The position numbers and the translations under genes are program-made. This document shows, piece by piece, positions 15,861 to 25,096 of a stretch of 57,668 bases of DNA (position 1 is the first letter of the stretch; every line of letters begins with the position of its first letter). The stretch is from Candidatus Midichloriaceae bacterium. Its GTDB lineage: Bacteria > Pseudomonadota > Alphaproteobacteria > Rickettsiales > Midichloriaceae. Below the pieces are notes generated by a model, which saw nothing but the letters and a program-made list of their open reading frames with translations, did no database searches and had not been told where the DNA came from. The stretch lies in contig JAQSWL010000012.1 in NCBI GenBank assembly GCA_029266655.1, forward strand, positions 1 through 57,668, read 5' to 3'.

Positions 15861-16952
15861 CTAACTCGCCTCCGCCACTGCCGAACGATTTTTCCGCACC
15901 CTTTCGCTTTCCGACTTGAGCTGTCCACAGGCGGCAAAGATATCTTGGCCTCTAGGGGTGCGTATTGGAGAGGTATAACCCGCCTCCTCCAAAATTTTGG
16001 CGAATTTATTAATGTCTTGCTGCGAGGAACATTCGTAATCAGCGCCCGGCCAAGGGTTAAAAGGAATTAAGTTAATCTTTGCTGGAATACCTTTGATCAG
16101 CTTCACCAAGCCCTTCGCATCTGCAATGCTGTCATTAATACCTTTAAGCATAACATATTCAAATGTTATTCTACCTCTATTTTGCACCACCGGATAGTTC
16201 CTACAGGCCTCGAGCAATTCTTTAAGAGGATATTTTTTGTTGATCGGCATTAATTTATTTCTGAGCTCATCTGTAACTGCATGAAGCGAAATAGCTAAAT
16301 TTACCCCTAACTCTTCACCACATCTATTGATTTCAGGCACAACACCGGAGGTAGATAGCGTTATCCTACGCTTTGAAAGCCCGAGACCCTTAGGATCCAT
16401 AATTATCTTCAGCGCTTTGACAACGTTTTCATAGTTATACAAAGGCTCTCCCATACCCATCATAACTATGTTCGTTAATTTGCGGTCCTCCTTAGTAGAA
16501 GGCCAATCTCCAAAAACATCTTTTGCATGCATAAATTGAGCCACTATTTCCGCCGCACTTAAATTGCGCACTAGTAACTGAGTACCAGTGTGGCAAAACT
16601 TGCAGGTAAGAGTGCATCCAACTTGGGAAGATATGCAAAGCGTGCCTCTTGCTTTTTCAGGAATAAACACCGCTTCAATTTCATTAGCATCCTCAAGCTT
16701 TAATAACCACTTACGCGTTTCATCAAAAGATATCAACTCTTTTGAAAGCTCCACCCGCTTTAGGCTAAAAAGCTCATTTAATTGCTCGCGCAACGGCTTT
16801 GGAAGATCCGTCATCTCTTCAAAGCTCGAGACCCCACGCACATATATCCAATCAAAAATTTGCCTTGCACGAAATTTAGGCAAGTTCAATTCACTTAGAG
16901 CCAAGGAAATATCTTCCTGACTTTGGCCAACCAGGCTAGGTTTATTCGTCAT
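15861..16952 (-). CDS. rlmN: Dual-specificity 23S rRNA/tRNA adenine-C2 methyltransferase
   Basis: This 363-residue radical-SAM enzyme methylates A2503 of 23S rRNA and A37 of tRNAs. The iron-sulfur cysteines are C113, C117 and C120 (CTLTCKFC). C106 in LCISSQ and the Cys in FAACGQL near the C-terminus are the two catalytic cysteines known from RlmN. The SAM-binding GMGEPL lies near 167. The HTG after the cluster is typical of alphaproteobacteria. It is 18 bases downstream of hpf. Confidence 0.96.
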   Translation of the reverse strand: MTNKPSLVGQSQEDISLALSELNLPKFRARQIFDWIYVRGVSSFEEMTDLPKPLREQLNELFSLKRVELSKELISFDETRKWLLKLEDANEIEAVFIPEKARGTLCISSQVGCTLTCKFCHTGTQLLVRNLSAAEIVAQFMHAKDVFGDWPSTKEDRKLTNIVMMGMGEPLYNYENVVKALKIIMDPKGLGLSKRRITLSTSGVVPEINRCGEELGVNLAISLHAVTDELRNKLMPINKKYPLKELLEACRNYPVVQNRGRITFEYVMLKGINDSIADAKGLVKLIKGIPAKINLIPFNPWPGADYECSSQQDINKFAKILEEAGYTSPIRTPRGQDIFAACGQLKSESERVRKNRSAVAEAS

Positions 16953-16970
16953 TAAAGGTAAAATTATATG

Positions 16971-17546
16971 TTATGCTATAGGAGGCACCTCTATCCAGGC
17001 GATATTGCCATCCTTGCGGTAGTATAACACATTTAAACGTTTGGTACCACTATTAACAAATAAATAGGTGGTTGCATCCATAAGGTCCATTTTCATAACC
17101 GCATCGCCAACCGTTAATTCTTCGATTGATGTCATTTTTTCGGCGATAATTGCAGGAGAGCTACCATGGTCTTCAGTATCATTTGAAGGTGATATAACGT
17201 ACTTCTTAGCCTCAATAAAAGCAAGCTTACCTGGGTTAACCCTTTGATGATGCTTTAAGCGATCTTTATGCTTACGCATTTGATTTTCTAACTTAACAAG
17301 TGCGTTGTCAAAGCTACGATACGGATCGCTATCATGAGCCGTGCTTTTCACCAAAACTTTTTTACCAGTTCCCTCATTTACAAGTACATCTGTACGTATG
17401 TAGTGAGGCTTCTCCATAGTTAATATAACAGAAGAACTAATTGCATTCTCAAAATATTTGGATACATGTTTTTCCACATGATCCTGAATATGTGAGCGTA
17501 AAGAATCACCCACATCTATATGCTGACCAGAAACTATAACTTTCAT
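16971..17546 (-). CDS. hpf: Long-form ribosome hibernation promoting factor
   Basis: This 191-residue protein has the N-terminal RaiA/HPF ribosome-binding domain (residues 1-100, beginning KVIVSGQHIDVGDSLR) and the C-terminal dimerisation domain (DLMDATTYLFVNSGTKRLNVLYYRKDG region, split here by position 150-180) that marks the long form, which alone can form 100S ribosome dimers. A strong AGGAG precedes ATG 17546. It lies between yejF and rlmN on the same strand. The regulator is not visible, but stringent-response control is common for this family. Confidence 0.93.
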   Translation of the reverse strand: MKVIVSGQHIDVGDSLRSHIQDHVEKHVSKYFENAISSSVILTMEKPHYIRTDVLVNEGTGKKVLVKSTAHDSDPYRSFDNALVKLENQMRKHKDRLKHHQRVNPGKLAFIEAKKYVISPSNDTEDHGSSPAIIAEKMTSIEELTVGDAVMKMDLMDATTYLFVNSGTKRLNVLYYRKDGNIAWIEVPPIA

Positions 17547-17582
17547 ATCTATCTCCTAAAACTTGCCCCTATTAAGCTTATT

Positions 17583-19154
17583 TTACTCCAAGTCAGGGTA
17601 TGTTGCAAATTTTTTAAGGATCTCTTTAGCCTCACCTACATCTTCAACTTTACCATCCCTTATAACAATGACTTTATGAGCTATAGCATTGATAACAGGA
17701 ACATCATGGCTAACCAATAAGTAACTTAAGCCCCTTTCATCTTGGAGTTTTTTTAACAACCTGAGGATAGATAATTGTATAGGCTTATCCAAAGCAGATG
17801 TAGGCTCATCAAGCAGTATTACCTCTGGGCTCATTATTAAAGCCCTGGCAATTGCCACCCTTTGCCTTTGCCCACCCGAAAGTTGGCTTGGGTAGTAATC
17901 AGCAAATTCCTCTGAAAGCTCAACTGATTGCAGTGCGGTAAGCACTTCTTTATGCAAATCATATCCCTTATTCTTTTCAAATCTATGCGCAAGCGGCCCT
18001 TCGGAGATTATTTCTGACACCTTCATCCTAGGATTTAAGCTGGCAAATGGATCTTGAAACACTACCTGTATCTTAGCTCTATATGGCTTGAGCGCCGCAT
18101 GGTCGAGATTCATTAAATCAACGCCATTAAAAATAATTGAGCCTTTTGCTTTTAATAACCTTAAAACTGCAAGTAGCACTGTGGTTTTACCAGAGCCACT
18201 ACCGCCCATCACCCCTATGGTTTCACCCTTGCTTAAATCAAAATTAATGTTGCTTATTATATTATTTTTAGGGGCCATAAAGCTAAATATAGATTTCTCT
18301 TTAGGCACAGAATAGCTCAATGACTTGACACTTAAAATTGGGGCAAACGGAGGAGATTCTTCTACAATCCTAGTAGGCTCACTATCTAGTAGATGCTTTG
18401 TGTATTTGTTTTTTGGATGCGCAAAAATTTCATCAACTGCTCCCTGCTCTACCACTTCACCATTTTTCATTACATAAACATCATCTGCAATCATGCGCAC
18501 TGCTCGTAAGTCATGCGTAATCAATAGAACTGATAGATTGCGCTCTATCTGGATCTTCTTCAATAACGATAGAATTTTATCTGCAGTAATAGTATCAAGC
18601 GCAGTAGTAGGCTCATCTGCTATTAGGAATTTAGGGTTGTTTGCAAGAGCCATAGCAATCATAATCCTTTGTCTTTGCCCACCCGAAAGTTGGTGCGGAT
18701 ATGAATCTAACCTTGCTTTAAAATCTCCCATCTCCACTTGATCTAACAAACTCTCTACTTCAGCTAACACTTGGTTATCTGGCTGGTATCTATGAATTTT
18801 AACACATTCAGTTAGTTGCTTACCTATAGTGTGCAAAGGATTAAGCGCAGAAAGCGGCTCCTGAAATATCATACCTATGCTATTGCCACGAATCTTCCTT
18901 AAATGCGGTGGTGCTAACTTTAACAGGTCAACATCATCCCACATAATTGATCCACTAATAGCAAAATAGTGCTTATCTAAAAGCTGCAAGATAGAAAGTG
19001 CTGTAATGGTTTTGCCAGACCCACTCTCCCCAACAAGCGCACAAATTTTGCCCTTAGCTATTTCAAGATTCAAAGACTTAACTAAGCATTTGCTTTTTTT
19101 GCTATTTGTTAGTCTTATTGATAAATTATTAATTATTATTGCTTTGTCCACCAT
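17583..19154 (-). CDS. yejF: Peptide/microcin-type ABC transporter, dual ATPase subunit
   Basis: This 523-residue protein has two complete nucleotide-binding domains. Walker A motifs are GESGSGKT (about residue 38) and GGSGSGKT (about residue 316), and each half has an LSGGQRQR signature and a D-E Walker B. It matches YejF, the fused ATPase of the YejABEF peptide importer. It overlaps yejA by 19 bases. The two permeases, YejB and YejE, are not next to it, so either they are elsewhere or this pair works with other partners. Confidence 0.9.
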   Translation of the reverse strand: MVDKAIIINNLSIRLTNSKKSKCLVKSLNLEIAKGKICALVGESGSGKTITALSILQLLDKHYFAISGSIMWDDVDLLKLAPPHLRKIRGNSIGMIFQEPLSALNPLHTIGKQLTECVKIHRYQPDNQVLAEVESLLDQVEMGDFKARLDSYPHQLSGGQRQRIMIAMALANNPKFLIADEPTTALDTITADKILSLLKKIQIERNLSVLLITHDLRAVRMIADDVYVMKNGEVVEQGAVDEIFAHPKNKYTKHLLDSEPTRIVEESPPFAPILSVKSLSYSVPKEKSIFSFMAPKNNIISNINFDLSKGETIGVMGGSGSGKTTVLLAVLRLLKAKGSIIFNGVDLMNLDHAALKPYRAKIQVVFQDPFASLNPRMKVSEIISEGPLAHRFEKNKGYDLHKEVLTALQSVELSEEFADYYPSQLSGGQRQRVAIARALIMSPEVILLDEPTSALDKPIQLSILRLLKKLQDERGLSYLLVSHDVPVINAIAHKVIVIRDGKVEDVGEAKEILKKFATYPDLE

Positions 19155-20938
19155 GTCTCCACACCTAAAGCATAGGATGGTCTTATAGCAGGTATCCCAA
19201 ATTTATTCCAATAAATTATTCGATAGTTTTTAGAATACATCTGTGGTACGGCATAATAATGCCACAATAACACTCTATCTAAAGCTCTTGAATAAGTTAT
19301 TACTGAATTTTTATCCTTAGCATTCACAAGATTATCCAATAAGTTATCCACAACCTTGCTTCTAACCCCACTAAGATTATAACCACCTTTCACATCCGAG
19401 CTTGAGTGCCAAATTTGCATTTGATTGCGCCCCGGGAATGTTGTAGGGGTAAATGCTGCAATTATGATATCGTAGTCAAAATTGTTCATCCTAAGCAAAT
19501 ATTGCGCGTAATCTATTAGCCGCAAATTCAGCGTTATACCAATTTTTGCAAGGTTTTCTTTTAAAGCTAATAACAGGCGCTCAAATCCTTGAAAGTGATA
19601 TATTATCTCCAATTCCATAGGCTGCTTAGTAATGGGGCTAACCATTTTATTATTTACTATCTCATATCCGGCATCGAGTAGTATCTGTTTTGCAATTCGC
19701 AAGTTAACACGATTCTCCATCGCATTACTGCTGGTTGAAGGTATTTTGAATTCTTTCTCAAACACTTCTTTAGGCAAATCATTTTCAAACTGCTTTAATA
19801 CCTTCAGCTCTTCGCCCTCAGGCAGACCAAAAGCTGCATATTCGGTGTTATCAAAATAACTTTGGGTGCGAGTATAGACGCTATAAAATAAATTTTTATT
19901 CATCCAATCAAAGTCATAGGCATAAAAAATGGCTTTGCGCAACGCAATATCTTTTAGCACATCTTTGCGCATATTTAAAAATAACGCCTGTAAATTAGCA
20001 GGAAGCTTATGAGGAACAACTTCTTTTATGAGCGATCCATTTTCAAAAGCTTTACCGCTATATGCAGTAGCCCATATCTGTGAAATATTTTCCTCCCTAA
20101 AGTCAAATTCTCCAGCTTTGAGAGCTTCTACTGCAATGGTATTTTCTCTATACACATCATAATGAATAGTATCAAAATTATATAACCCTTTATAAATTGG
20201 CAAGTCTTTGCCCCAATAGTCATTAACTCTTTCAAATGTTATAAATTTTCCATGGCTATAGTTTTTAATTCTATATGGCCCACTGGTTGGATATACTTCT
20301 TCGAATTGATCAAAAATTTTATCTTGAAAAAATTTCTTTTGAATAATAGGAAGCTCACCAATTATGGGAATTAAAAGTGGTTCATAGCTGTTTGCAAATG
20401 TATACTTCACTCTATATTCATCGAGCTTCTCAACCTTAGTAACATCAGCGAGCACAATCTTATAGTTGGGATTACCTTTCTCTTTTAAGGTATAGAAACT
20501 AAAAACCAGATCATCCGCCGTCATAGCAGAGCCATCATGCCATTTTGCCTCTTTGCGCATATTAAAAATTACCCAAGATAAATCTTCAGGATATTCTATA
20601 GTTTCGGCAACCAGACCATAATATGAATTAAGCTCATCAAACGAATTAACCATGAGTGCATCATATATATAATCTAAGCCAGGAGCTTTAGTACCTTTTA
20701 ATATATTAGCATTTACCGAATCGAAAGTACCTACATGAGCCATTTTTAGCTCTCCCCCTTTGGGAGCATCTGGGTTCACATAATCAAAATGCGTAAAGTT
20801 AGCTGGATACTTTAGATTTGAATAGACTGCATATCCATGAGACTTTATTATTTTTTCCGCTGCGCTTGCTTCAAAATTAAACAACATATAAATTATTGCC
20901 TGAAGCAGAATAATCAAAGCGGCGTAAAGTTTAAACAT
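19136..20938 (-). CDS. yejA: YejA-like periplasmic peptide-binding protein
   Basis: This 600-residue solute-binding protein of the SBP family 5 has a signal peptide (hydrophobic residues 4-22, cleavage near ASAAEK) and the YejA N-terminus with HGYAVYSNLKYP and DAPKGGEL. Domains typical of DppA/OppA follow, including KWHDGSAMTADDLVFSF near 155-171. It would capture oligopeptides in the periplasm. It overlaps both neighbours: yejF by 19 bases and the ferredoxin reductase gene by 8 bases. Length equals E. coli YejA (about 604). Confidence 0.92.
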   Translation of the reverse strand: MFKLYAALIILLQAIIYMLFNFEASAAEKIIKSHGYAVYSNLKYPANFTHFDYVNPDAPKGGELKMAHVGTFDSVNANILKGTKAPGLDYIYDALMVNSFDELNSYYGLVAETIEYPEDLSWVIFNMRKEAKWHDGSAMTADDLVFSFYTLKEKGNPNYKIVLADVTKVEKLDEYRVKYTFANSYEPLLIPIIGELPIIQKKFFQDKIFDQFEEVYPTSGPYRIKNYSHGKFITFERVNDYWGKDLPIYKGLYNFDTIHYDVYRENTIAVEALKAGEFDFREENISQIWATAYSGKAFENGSLIKEVVPHKLPANLQALFLNMRKDVLKDIALRKAIFYAYDFDWMNKNLFYSVYTRTQSYFDNTEYAAFGLPEGEELKVLKQFENDLPKEVFEKEFKIPSTSSNAMENRVNLRIAKQILLDAGYEIVNNKMVSPITKQPMELEIIYHFQGFERLLLALKENLAKIGITLNLRLIDYAQYLLRMNNFDYDIIIAAFTPTTFPGRNQMQIWHSSSDVKGGYNLSGVRSKVVDNLLDNLVNAKDKNSVITYSRALDRVLLWHYYAVPQMYSKNYRIIYWNKFGIPAIRPSYALGVETWWTKQ

Positions 20939-21965
20939 TTGGGACTCCTTGGGTTGTGGAGTATTGAAAGTGTAAGGCTTTATCAGGGAAAACTATATTA
21001 TAAGCACTATGTATGGCGCGAGCAGCTTCAGCAAATCCCATTAAAATCAACTTAAGCTTCCCACCATAAGATGCTATATCCCCAATTGCAAAAATGCCAG
21101 GAACGTTGGTTTCCATAGTGCTGTAATTAACGGATATGCAGCCACCATCTAATTCTAAACCCCAATCTTTTATCGGCCCCAAATTTGCTTTAAGACCAAA
21201 GAATGGCAATAGATATTCTGCTGGCAGCGAGCGGATATTTTGTTCAAAATCAATCACTTCTACAGACTTTAACTTTCCACCCTCCCCCTTCAAAGCATGC
21301 AGTTGATATGGTGTTACTAGCTCTACCTTACCAGATTCTTGATAAGGTTTTATTTTTTCTATTGTGCCATCCATTCCTCTAAAGTGGCTACGCCTGTGCA
21401 CTAAATATATTTTTTTGGCTATAGTTGCAAGCGACAATGTCCAATCAAGCGCTGAATCTCCACCCCCTGCAATTACTACAGAGGCTTCAGAAAATTGAGC
21501 CTTGCTTGCAACAGAATAAAAAACGCTAATATTTTCAAATTCTTCAATTCCCTCAAGCGGCGGCCTATTAGGACCAAACTCACCACAGCCAGCTGCAATT
21601 ACAATAACTTTAGCATGAATAGTGGCCCCAGAAGAAGTTTGTATCATAAAGCTCCTATCTGGATTCTTGCAGATATTTTTAACCCCAGATCCCAATATAA
21701 ATTCTGGCTTGAATGGCGCTGCTTGACGCATTAATTGATTTATAAGATCCGCCCCAGAAACTTCTGGAAACCCTGGAATATCGTAAATAGGCTTCTCTGG
21801 ATATAAAGCAGAACACTGCCCACCAATATGTGGCAAAGAATCAATAACTACAGAGCTCATCCCTAACATCCCAGCTTCAAACACTGTAAACAGACCTGAG
21901 GGACCAGCTCCAATTATTGCGACATCTTTAATGCTGTTTATATTACTGCTGCTTTTCAGGTTCAC
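20931..21965 (-). CDS. Ferredoxin--NADP reductase, thioredoxin-reductase-like type
   Basis: This 344-residue flavoprotein transfers electrons between NADPH and ferredoxin. The FAD-binding GAGPSGLF is at about residues 19-26, the HIGGQCSALYPEKPIYDIPG segment near 47-66 is diagnostic of the YumC-type FNR, and the NADPH-binding IAGGGDSALD lies near 168. The redox CxxC of true thioredoxin reductase is absent, so TrxB is excluded. It overlaps the hydrolase gene by 23 bases and yejA by 8 bases, making an unusual four-gene overlapping operon. Confidence 0.92.
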   Translation of the reverse strand: MNLKSSSNINSIKDVAIIGAGPSGLFTVFEAGMLGMSSVVIDSLPHIGGQCSALYPEKPIYDIPGFPEVSGADLINQLMRQAAPFKPEFILGSGVKNICKNPDRSFMIQTSSGATIHAKVIVIAAGCGEFGPNRPPLEGIEEFENISVFYSVASKAQFSEASVVIAGGGDSALDWTLSLATIAKKIYLVHRRSHFRGMDGTIEKIKPYQESGKVELVTPYQLHALKGEGGKLKSVEVIDFEQNIRSLPAEYLLPFFGLKANLGPIKDWGLELDGGCISVNYSTMETNVPGIFAIGDIASYGGKLKLILMGFAEAARAIHSAYNIVFPDKALHFQYSTTQGVPNV

Positions 21966-22818
21966 TTTCCTTATCTTCTATGAAATATCTGGTTAGCTCT
22001 TTGAAAATCTCTCGATTATCAAAGTTACTATGACCCTTACCCTCATAAATAATAAGTTTTTTTGGCTCATTGGCAAGGTCTATAAGTTCCTCAGAATGTG
22101 AGTGAGGTATTATGTCATCTTTAGTGCCATGAATAATTAGCAATGGCGCATTTATTTTATCTATTTTATCATAGGAAATAAAATTATCTTTAATCAATAT
22201 ACTAACCGGTAAGTACCAGTAGATTTCCTGAGCGCGATTAGCAATTGAGGTATAAGGAGTTATCAAAAAAACTCCAGCAAATTGGAACTCATTAGCTATG
22301 GCTACCGCAACACCACTACCTAAAGACTCCCCTATAACTATGGATTTTTCAGAGCTATAGCCATTATCTTGCAAAAATTTTACGGCAGCTCGTGCATCAG
22401 ATAAAATTGCTTTTCTTGATGGCTTCCCTTCACTCTTACCAAACCCATGGTAAGATGGGGCAATAATACCATAGCCCATATCTGTTAACTCTTGAAACCT
22501 ATGCACTCTTTGCCCTAAGTTATAGGAATTACCATGTAAATATAAAACAACAGGCATACCATCTTTAGGTTCTTGATACCATAGCTGAATGTTTGTACCA
22601 TCAAGGCTTTTTATGGTTAGATCTTGCATGTTAAGCAAACCATATTCGCTTGGAGCTTTCACGTCCACATCTGGAAAATATAATAAAGATCTCTGGTTAA
22701 AATATACCCAGCCTGCTATTACCAAGTAAATGCAGATAAAAAGGAGAAAGGTCCTCAACAAATGTTTGCGCATACGTATATATAAATAAATTATAGGCAG
22801 ACGGAATATAGCAAACAT
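21943..22818 (-). CDS. Membrane-anchored alpha/beta hydrolase (BEM46/ABHD13-like)
   Basis: This 291-residue protein has an N-terminal membrane anchor (about residues 20-38) followed by a serine hydrolase domain. The YLHGNSYN oxyanion segment lies near 93-100, the nucleophile is Ser165 in GESLGSG, the acid is in HGTKDDIIP (about residues 230-238) and the base in GKGHSNF near 260. The family includes acyl or peptide hydrolases of uncertain substrate. It is the first gene of the overlapping run hydrolase-FNR-yejA-yejF. Confidence 0.88.
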   Translation of the reverse strand: MFAIFRLPIIYLYIRMRKHLLRTFLLFICIYLVIAGWVYFNQRSLLYFPDVDVKAPSEYGLLNMQDLTIKSLDGTNIQLWYQEPKDGMPVVLYLHGNSYNLGQRVHRFQELTDMGYGIIAPSYHGFGKSEGKPSRKAILSDARAAVKFLQDNGYSSEKSIVIGESLGSGVAVAIANEFQFAGVFLITPYTSIANRAQEIYWYLPVSILIKDNFISYDKIDKINAPLLIIHGTKDDIIPHSHSEELIDLANEPKKLIIYEGKGHSNFDNREIFKELTRYFIEDKESEPEKQQ

Positions 22819-22883
22819 AAAAGCTACCTACAATCTATTAAATAAATCAATGTTTAATTTTATGCATTAAAACAAATATAAAA

Positions 22884-22914
22884 AACCCCGCCACTTCGTA
22901 GGCAGCGGGGGTTT
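22884..22914 (-). terminator. Rho-independent terminator of the 250-residue gene
   Basis: On the reverse strand AACCCCCGC pairs with GCGGGGTT around a short loop and is followed directly by TTTTTATATTTG. It lies 22 bases after the stop of the Ala-rich protein gene. This is the clearest intrinsic terminator in the window. Confidence 0.8.
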
Positions 22915-22936
22915 AAGCACAACTTATAAAAGTTTA

Positions 22937-23653
22937 TTAGTGCGCAGTTGCAACGTCTGTTGATTCTGTTACAGGCGCTACTAATGCAGGGTCTGTTGCT
23001 ACTGGAGCCACTACTGGATCTGCAGCAGGTGCAGTTGCAGAGCCTGTTGCCTCAGGGGCTGCTGCTGGCTTATCATAATTATGGTGATGTTGTGGCAGAT
23101 GGAAAAATTTTTCAACTTTACCCACCTCATGTCCCCATCCTGATTCATGAACCAAGCTCTTAATCTGCGCCTTTATAGTACTTACTTCAGGCTTGATATT
23201 TGATTTATAATACGCAGCAAAATCATTTCCAGCAACTTCTAAGTCAGCAATTGCAGCTTTTGCATCTGCAAGAGTTTGCTCGGTATCAGTAGCTGAAGCA
23301 GCAGTATTTCCAGAGTGAATATCAGTTATCAATTTTTTCAAATCGCTTCCAACTTGCATGGTAATCTTAGCTGCACTCTTAATGCTGGTAATGTTAAGAC
23401 CGCTCTTGCTAAGTAAGGTATCCACTGCAGCAAGTTCTGATTGGATTTTATCCACATTTTTGTTGTTGGCCCCAGCTTTAACCCCACTTAAAGCTTGCGC
23501 TCCAGCAGAAGCCGCAGCTTTTACGTTGGCTAGAACATCAACTGGCGCATCTCCAGATTTCGGATTCATTGCGGCACCTAAGTTTTTACCAACTGCAATA
23601 ATTGTATCGATATGGGTCGAAGTTAGGTTAGAATTACTATTATGTTTAGCCAT
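22937..23653 (-). CDS. Unrecognised Ala-rich helical protein with Pro/Ala/Val tail
   Basis: I place the start at ATG 23653 (MAKHNSNSN), preceded by AGGAG, giving about 238 residues; the frame extends to 23689 without a ribosome site. Residues 10-180 are Ala/Lys-rich amphipathic helices, then GWGHEVGKVEKFFHLPQHHH, then a low-complexity tail of Pro, Ala, Val and Thr (APAADPVVAPVATDPA). No signal peptide is seen. A strong terminator follows, which suggests a well-expressed single gene. It may be a lineage-specific surface or secreted protein, but nothing proves this. Confidence 0.65.
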   Translation of the reverse strand: MAKHNSNSNLTSTHIDTIIAVGKNLGAAMNPKSGDAPVDVLANVKAAASAGAQALSGVKAGANNKNVDKIQSELAAVDTLLSKSGLNITSIKSAAKITMQVGSDLKKLITDIHSGNTAASATDTEQTLADAKAAIADLEVAGNDFAAYYKSNIKPEVSTIKAQIKSLVHESGWGHEVGKVEKFFHLPQHHHNYDKPAAAPEATGSATAPAADPVVAPVATDPALVAPVTESTDVATAH

Positions 23654-23776
23654 TTTATTTACTCCTGTTAAGATTGCAACATCAATCATTTCATTATTAA
23701 ATGCTGTATTGCAATATTAATTTAACAATTAAAAAGAGATTTTTATATTGACTTTAAACATTTATAGAGCTCCGTC

Positions 23777-24229
23777 TCAAAGCTCAACATCTTGATGATG
23801 CAAAGCATTTTTATGCAGAGAATTATCTCCATCCATTCCCACCATATCACCATCAGAATCTTGCGCTTTTTCTTTAAATTTATCTTGCTTGTGCTTGCAT
23901 TTATGCTTTTTGTATTTCACCTTAATGGCATGCCCAGCAGCAACCACCCATTTCCCTGCATCCAAAATGTCTTTAGTTGCATCTATCGCTGCATTTGCTA
24001 TACTTTCAGGGTTAAGTGTGATAGCAGCACTCGCAAGGCTTGTTGCGTCGGTAGCCAAATTTGCCACCACTTTTTGAGGTGGATTAACTTCCTTCCAAAG
24101 TACGTCATTATTTTTCAAGTGTTTCCCAGTTCTATCAAACTTATCACACAGATGATGGAATTGGTTAAAGTTCATGCTTTGTTCGAATTTTTCTAAAGTC
24201 TTTTTCACGCTTTGCCCGGCCTTTCTCAT
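23777..24229 (-). CDS. Unrecognised protein with Ala-rich helix and basic His-rich tail
   Basis: This 150-residue protein has a polar N-terminal half, an Ala-rich amphipathic stretch (TDATSLASAAITL near residues 60-72, then a second at 78-105), a Lys/His cluster (KVKYKKHKCKHKQDKFKEK) and an acidic/His C-terminus. It starts at ATG 24229. It is followed after about 120 bases by another Ala-rich gene on the same strand, and the two may be functionally linked. No family is recognised. Confidence 0.55.
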   Translation of the reverse strand: MRKAGQSVKKTLEKFEQSMNFNQFHHLCDKFDRTGKHLKNNDVLWKEVNPPQKVVANLATDATSLASAAITLNPESIANAAIDATKDILDAGKWVVAAGHAIKVKYKKHKCKHKQDKFKEKAQDSDGDMVGMDGDNSLHKNALHHQDVEL

Positions 24230-24318
24230 AATTCCCCCGAAATATTGAGATTCGTAACAATAATTATAATTAAATCATATAATTAGGTAAAATTGCAATA
24301 TAAATTTGCAATAAATGA

Positions 24319-24963
24319 TTAATTGAACTCGATTTTTGTCAGACGCAGAAAATCCTCTAAAACTTCAACATCCTTGATTCCAGGGGAACTCTCCAAGGTG
24401 GAAGAGGCATTGATAACATTAATGCCTGATTCTCTAATCGCATCAAACACATTGAACTTGTTAATTCCGCCAGATAAAATTTTGAATTTGTTTGTAGGGG
24501 CATTTTTCACTAAACCCCAATCAAAAGTATTCTCCGGTTGGTGTATATAAAATGAGTTGTTCGCTTGAGCCTCAAATAAAAAACCTTCAACATATGGTTC
24601 GAAATTCTGCACTAACTTACCATCTAACGAACTCCCAACATAAACGGTTTTAATTAGTTTTAAATGGTATTTAGAACTAAGATATTCTGCTTGCTCGAAT
24701 GGCTCATTATCATCCAGTTGGTAATAATCTGGATTAAAAGAATTTTGTATTTCCTTGATAAGGTTTTTATCAGGCTTAACGACTACCGCAACTTTTTTGA
24801 TATTTGAAGGAATTATTTGCGCAAACTCATAAGCATGGTTAAAGGACATATTCCTAGGAGAATTGTTATAAAAAACAGCTCCTATATAACTTACACTATG
24901 CTTAATACAAACGTTTAAAGCTTCTAATGTAGTTATTCCGCTAATTTTAATTCGTATACTCAT
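24319..24963 (-). CDS. trpF: TrpF-like protein lacking catalytic residues
   Basis: This 214-residue TIM-barrel protein aligns to phosphoribosylanthranilate isomerase: KISGIT at the N-terminus, IGAVFYNNSPRN, FDWGL, LSGGINKFNV and SPGIKDVEVLEDF. The catalytic Cys of KICGIT is Ser8 here. The catalytic Asp segment LLDTK is replaced by FLFEA, and the phosphate-binding GGSG loop is absent. The usual Trp isomerase reaction is therefore doubtful. No other tryptophan genes are nearby. It may have a changed role or be decaying without frameshift. The assignment to the TrpF family itself is confident. Confidence 0.8.
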   Translation of the reverse strand: MSIRIKISGITTLEALNVCIKHSVSYIGAVFYNNSPRNMSFNHAYEFAQIIPSNIKKVAVVVKPDKNLIKEIQNSFNPDYYQLDDNEPFEQAEYLSSKYHLKLIKTVYVGSSLDGKLVQNFEPYVEGFLFEAQANNSFYIHQPENTFDWGLVKNAPTNKFKILSGGINKFNVFDAIRESGINVINASSTLESSPGIKDVEVLEDFLRLTKIEFN

Positions 24964-25096
24964 TAGCTTTTTGCGAGTTTCATTAATATCATCCTATAAT
25001 TGAACTTGTTGCGCAGCAATATAAAAAATTAACTATATGGTTTGAAAAGAAGCAAAAGTTTGTTAAGATTTTTTCTAATTACTTGTATGAATTAAA

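Noticed and set aside
20931-21965. Thioredoxin reductase
   Set aside because: The redox-active CxxC is missing and the sequence has the YumC-type ferredoxin reductase segment.
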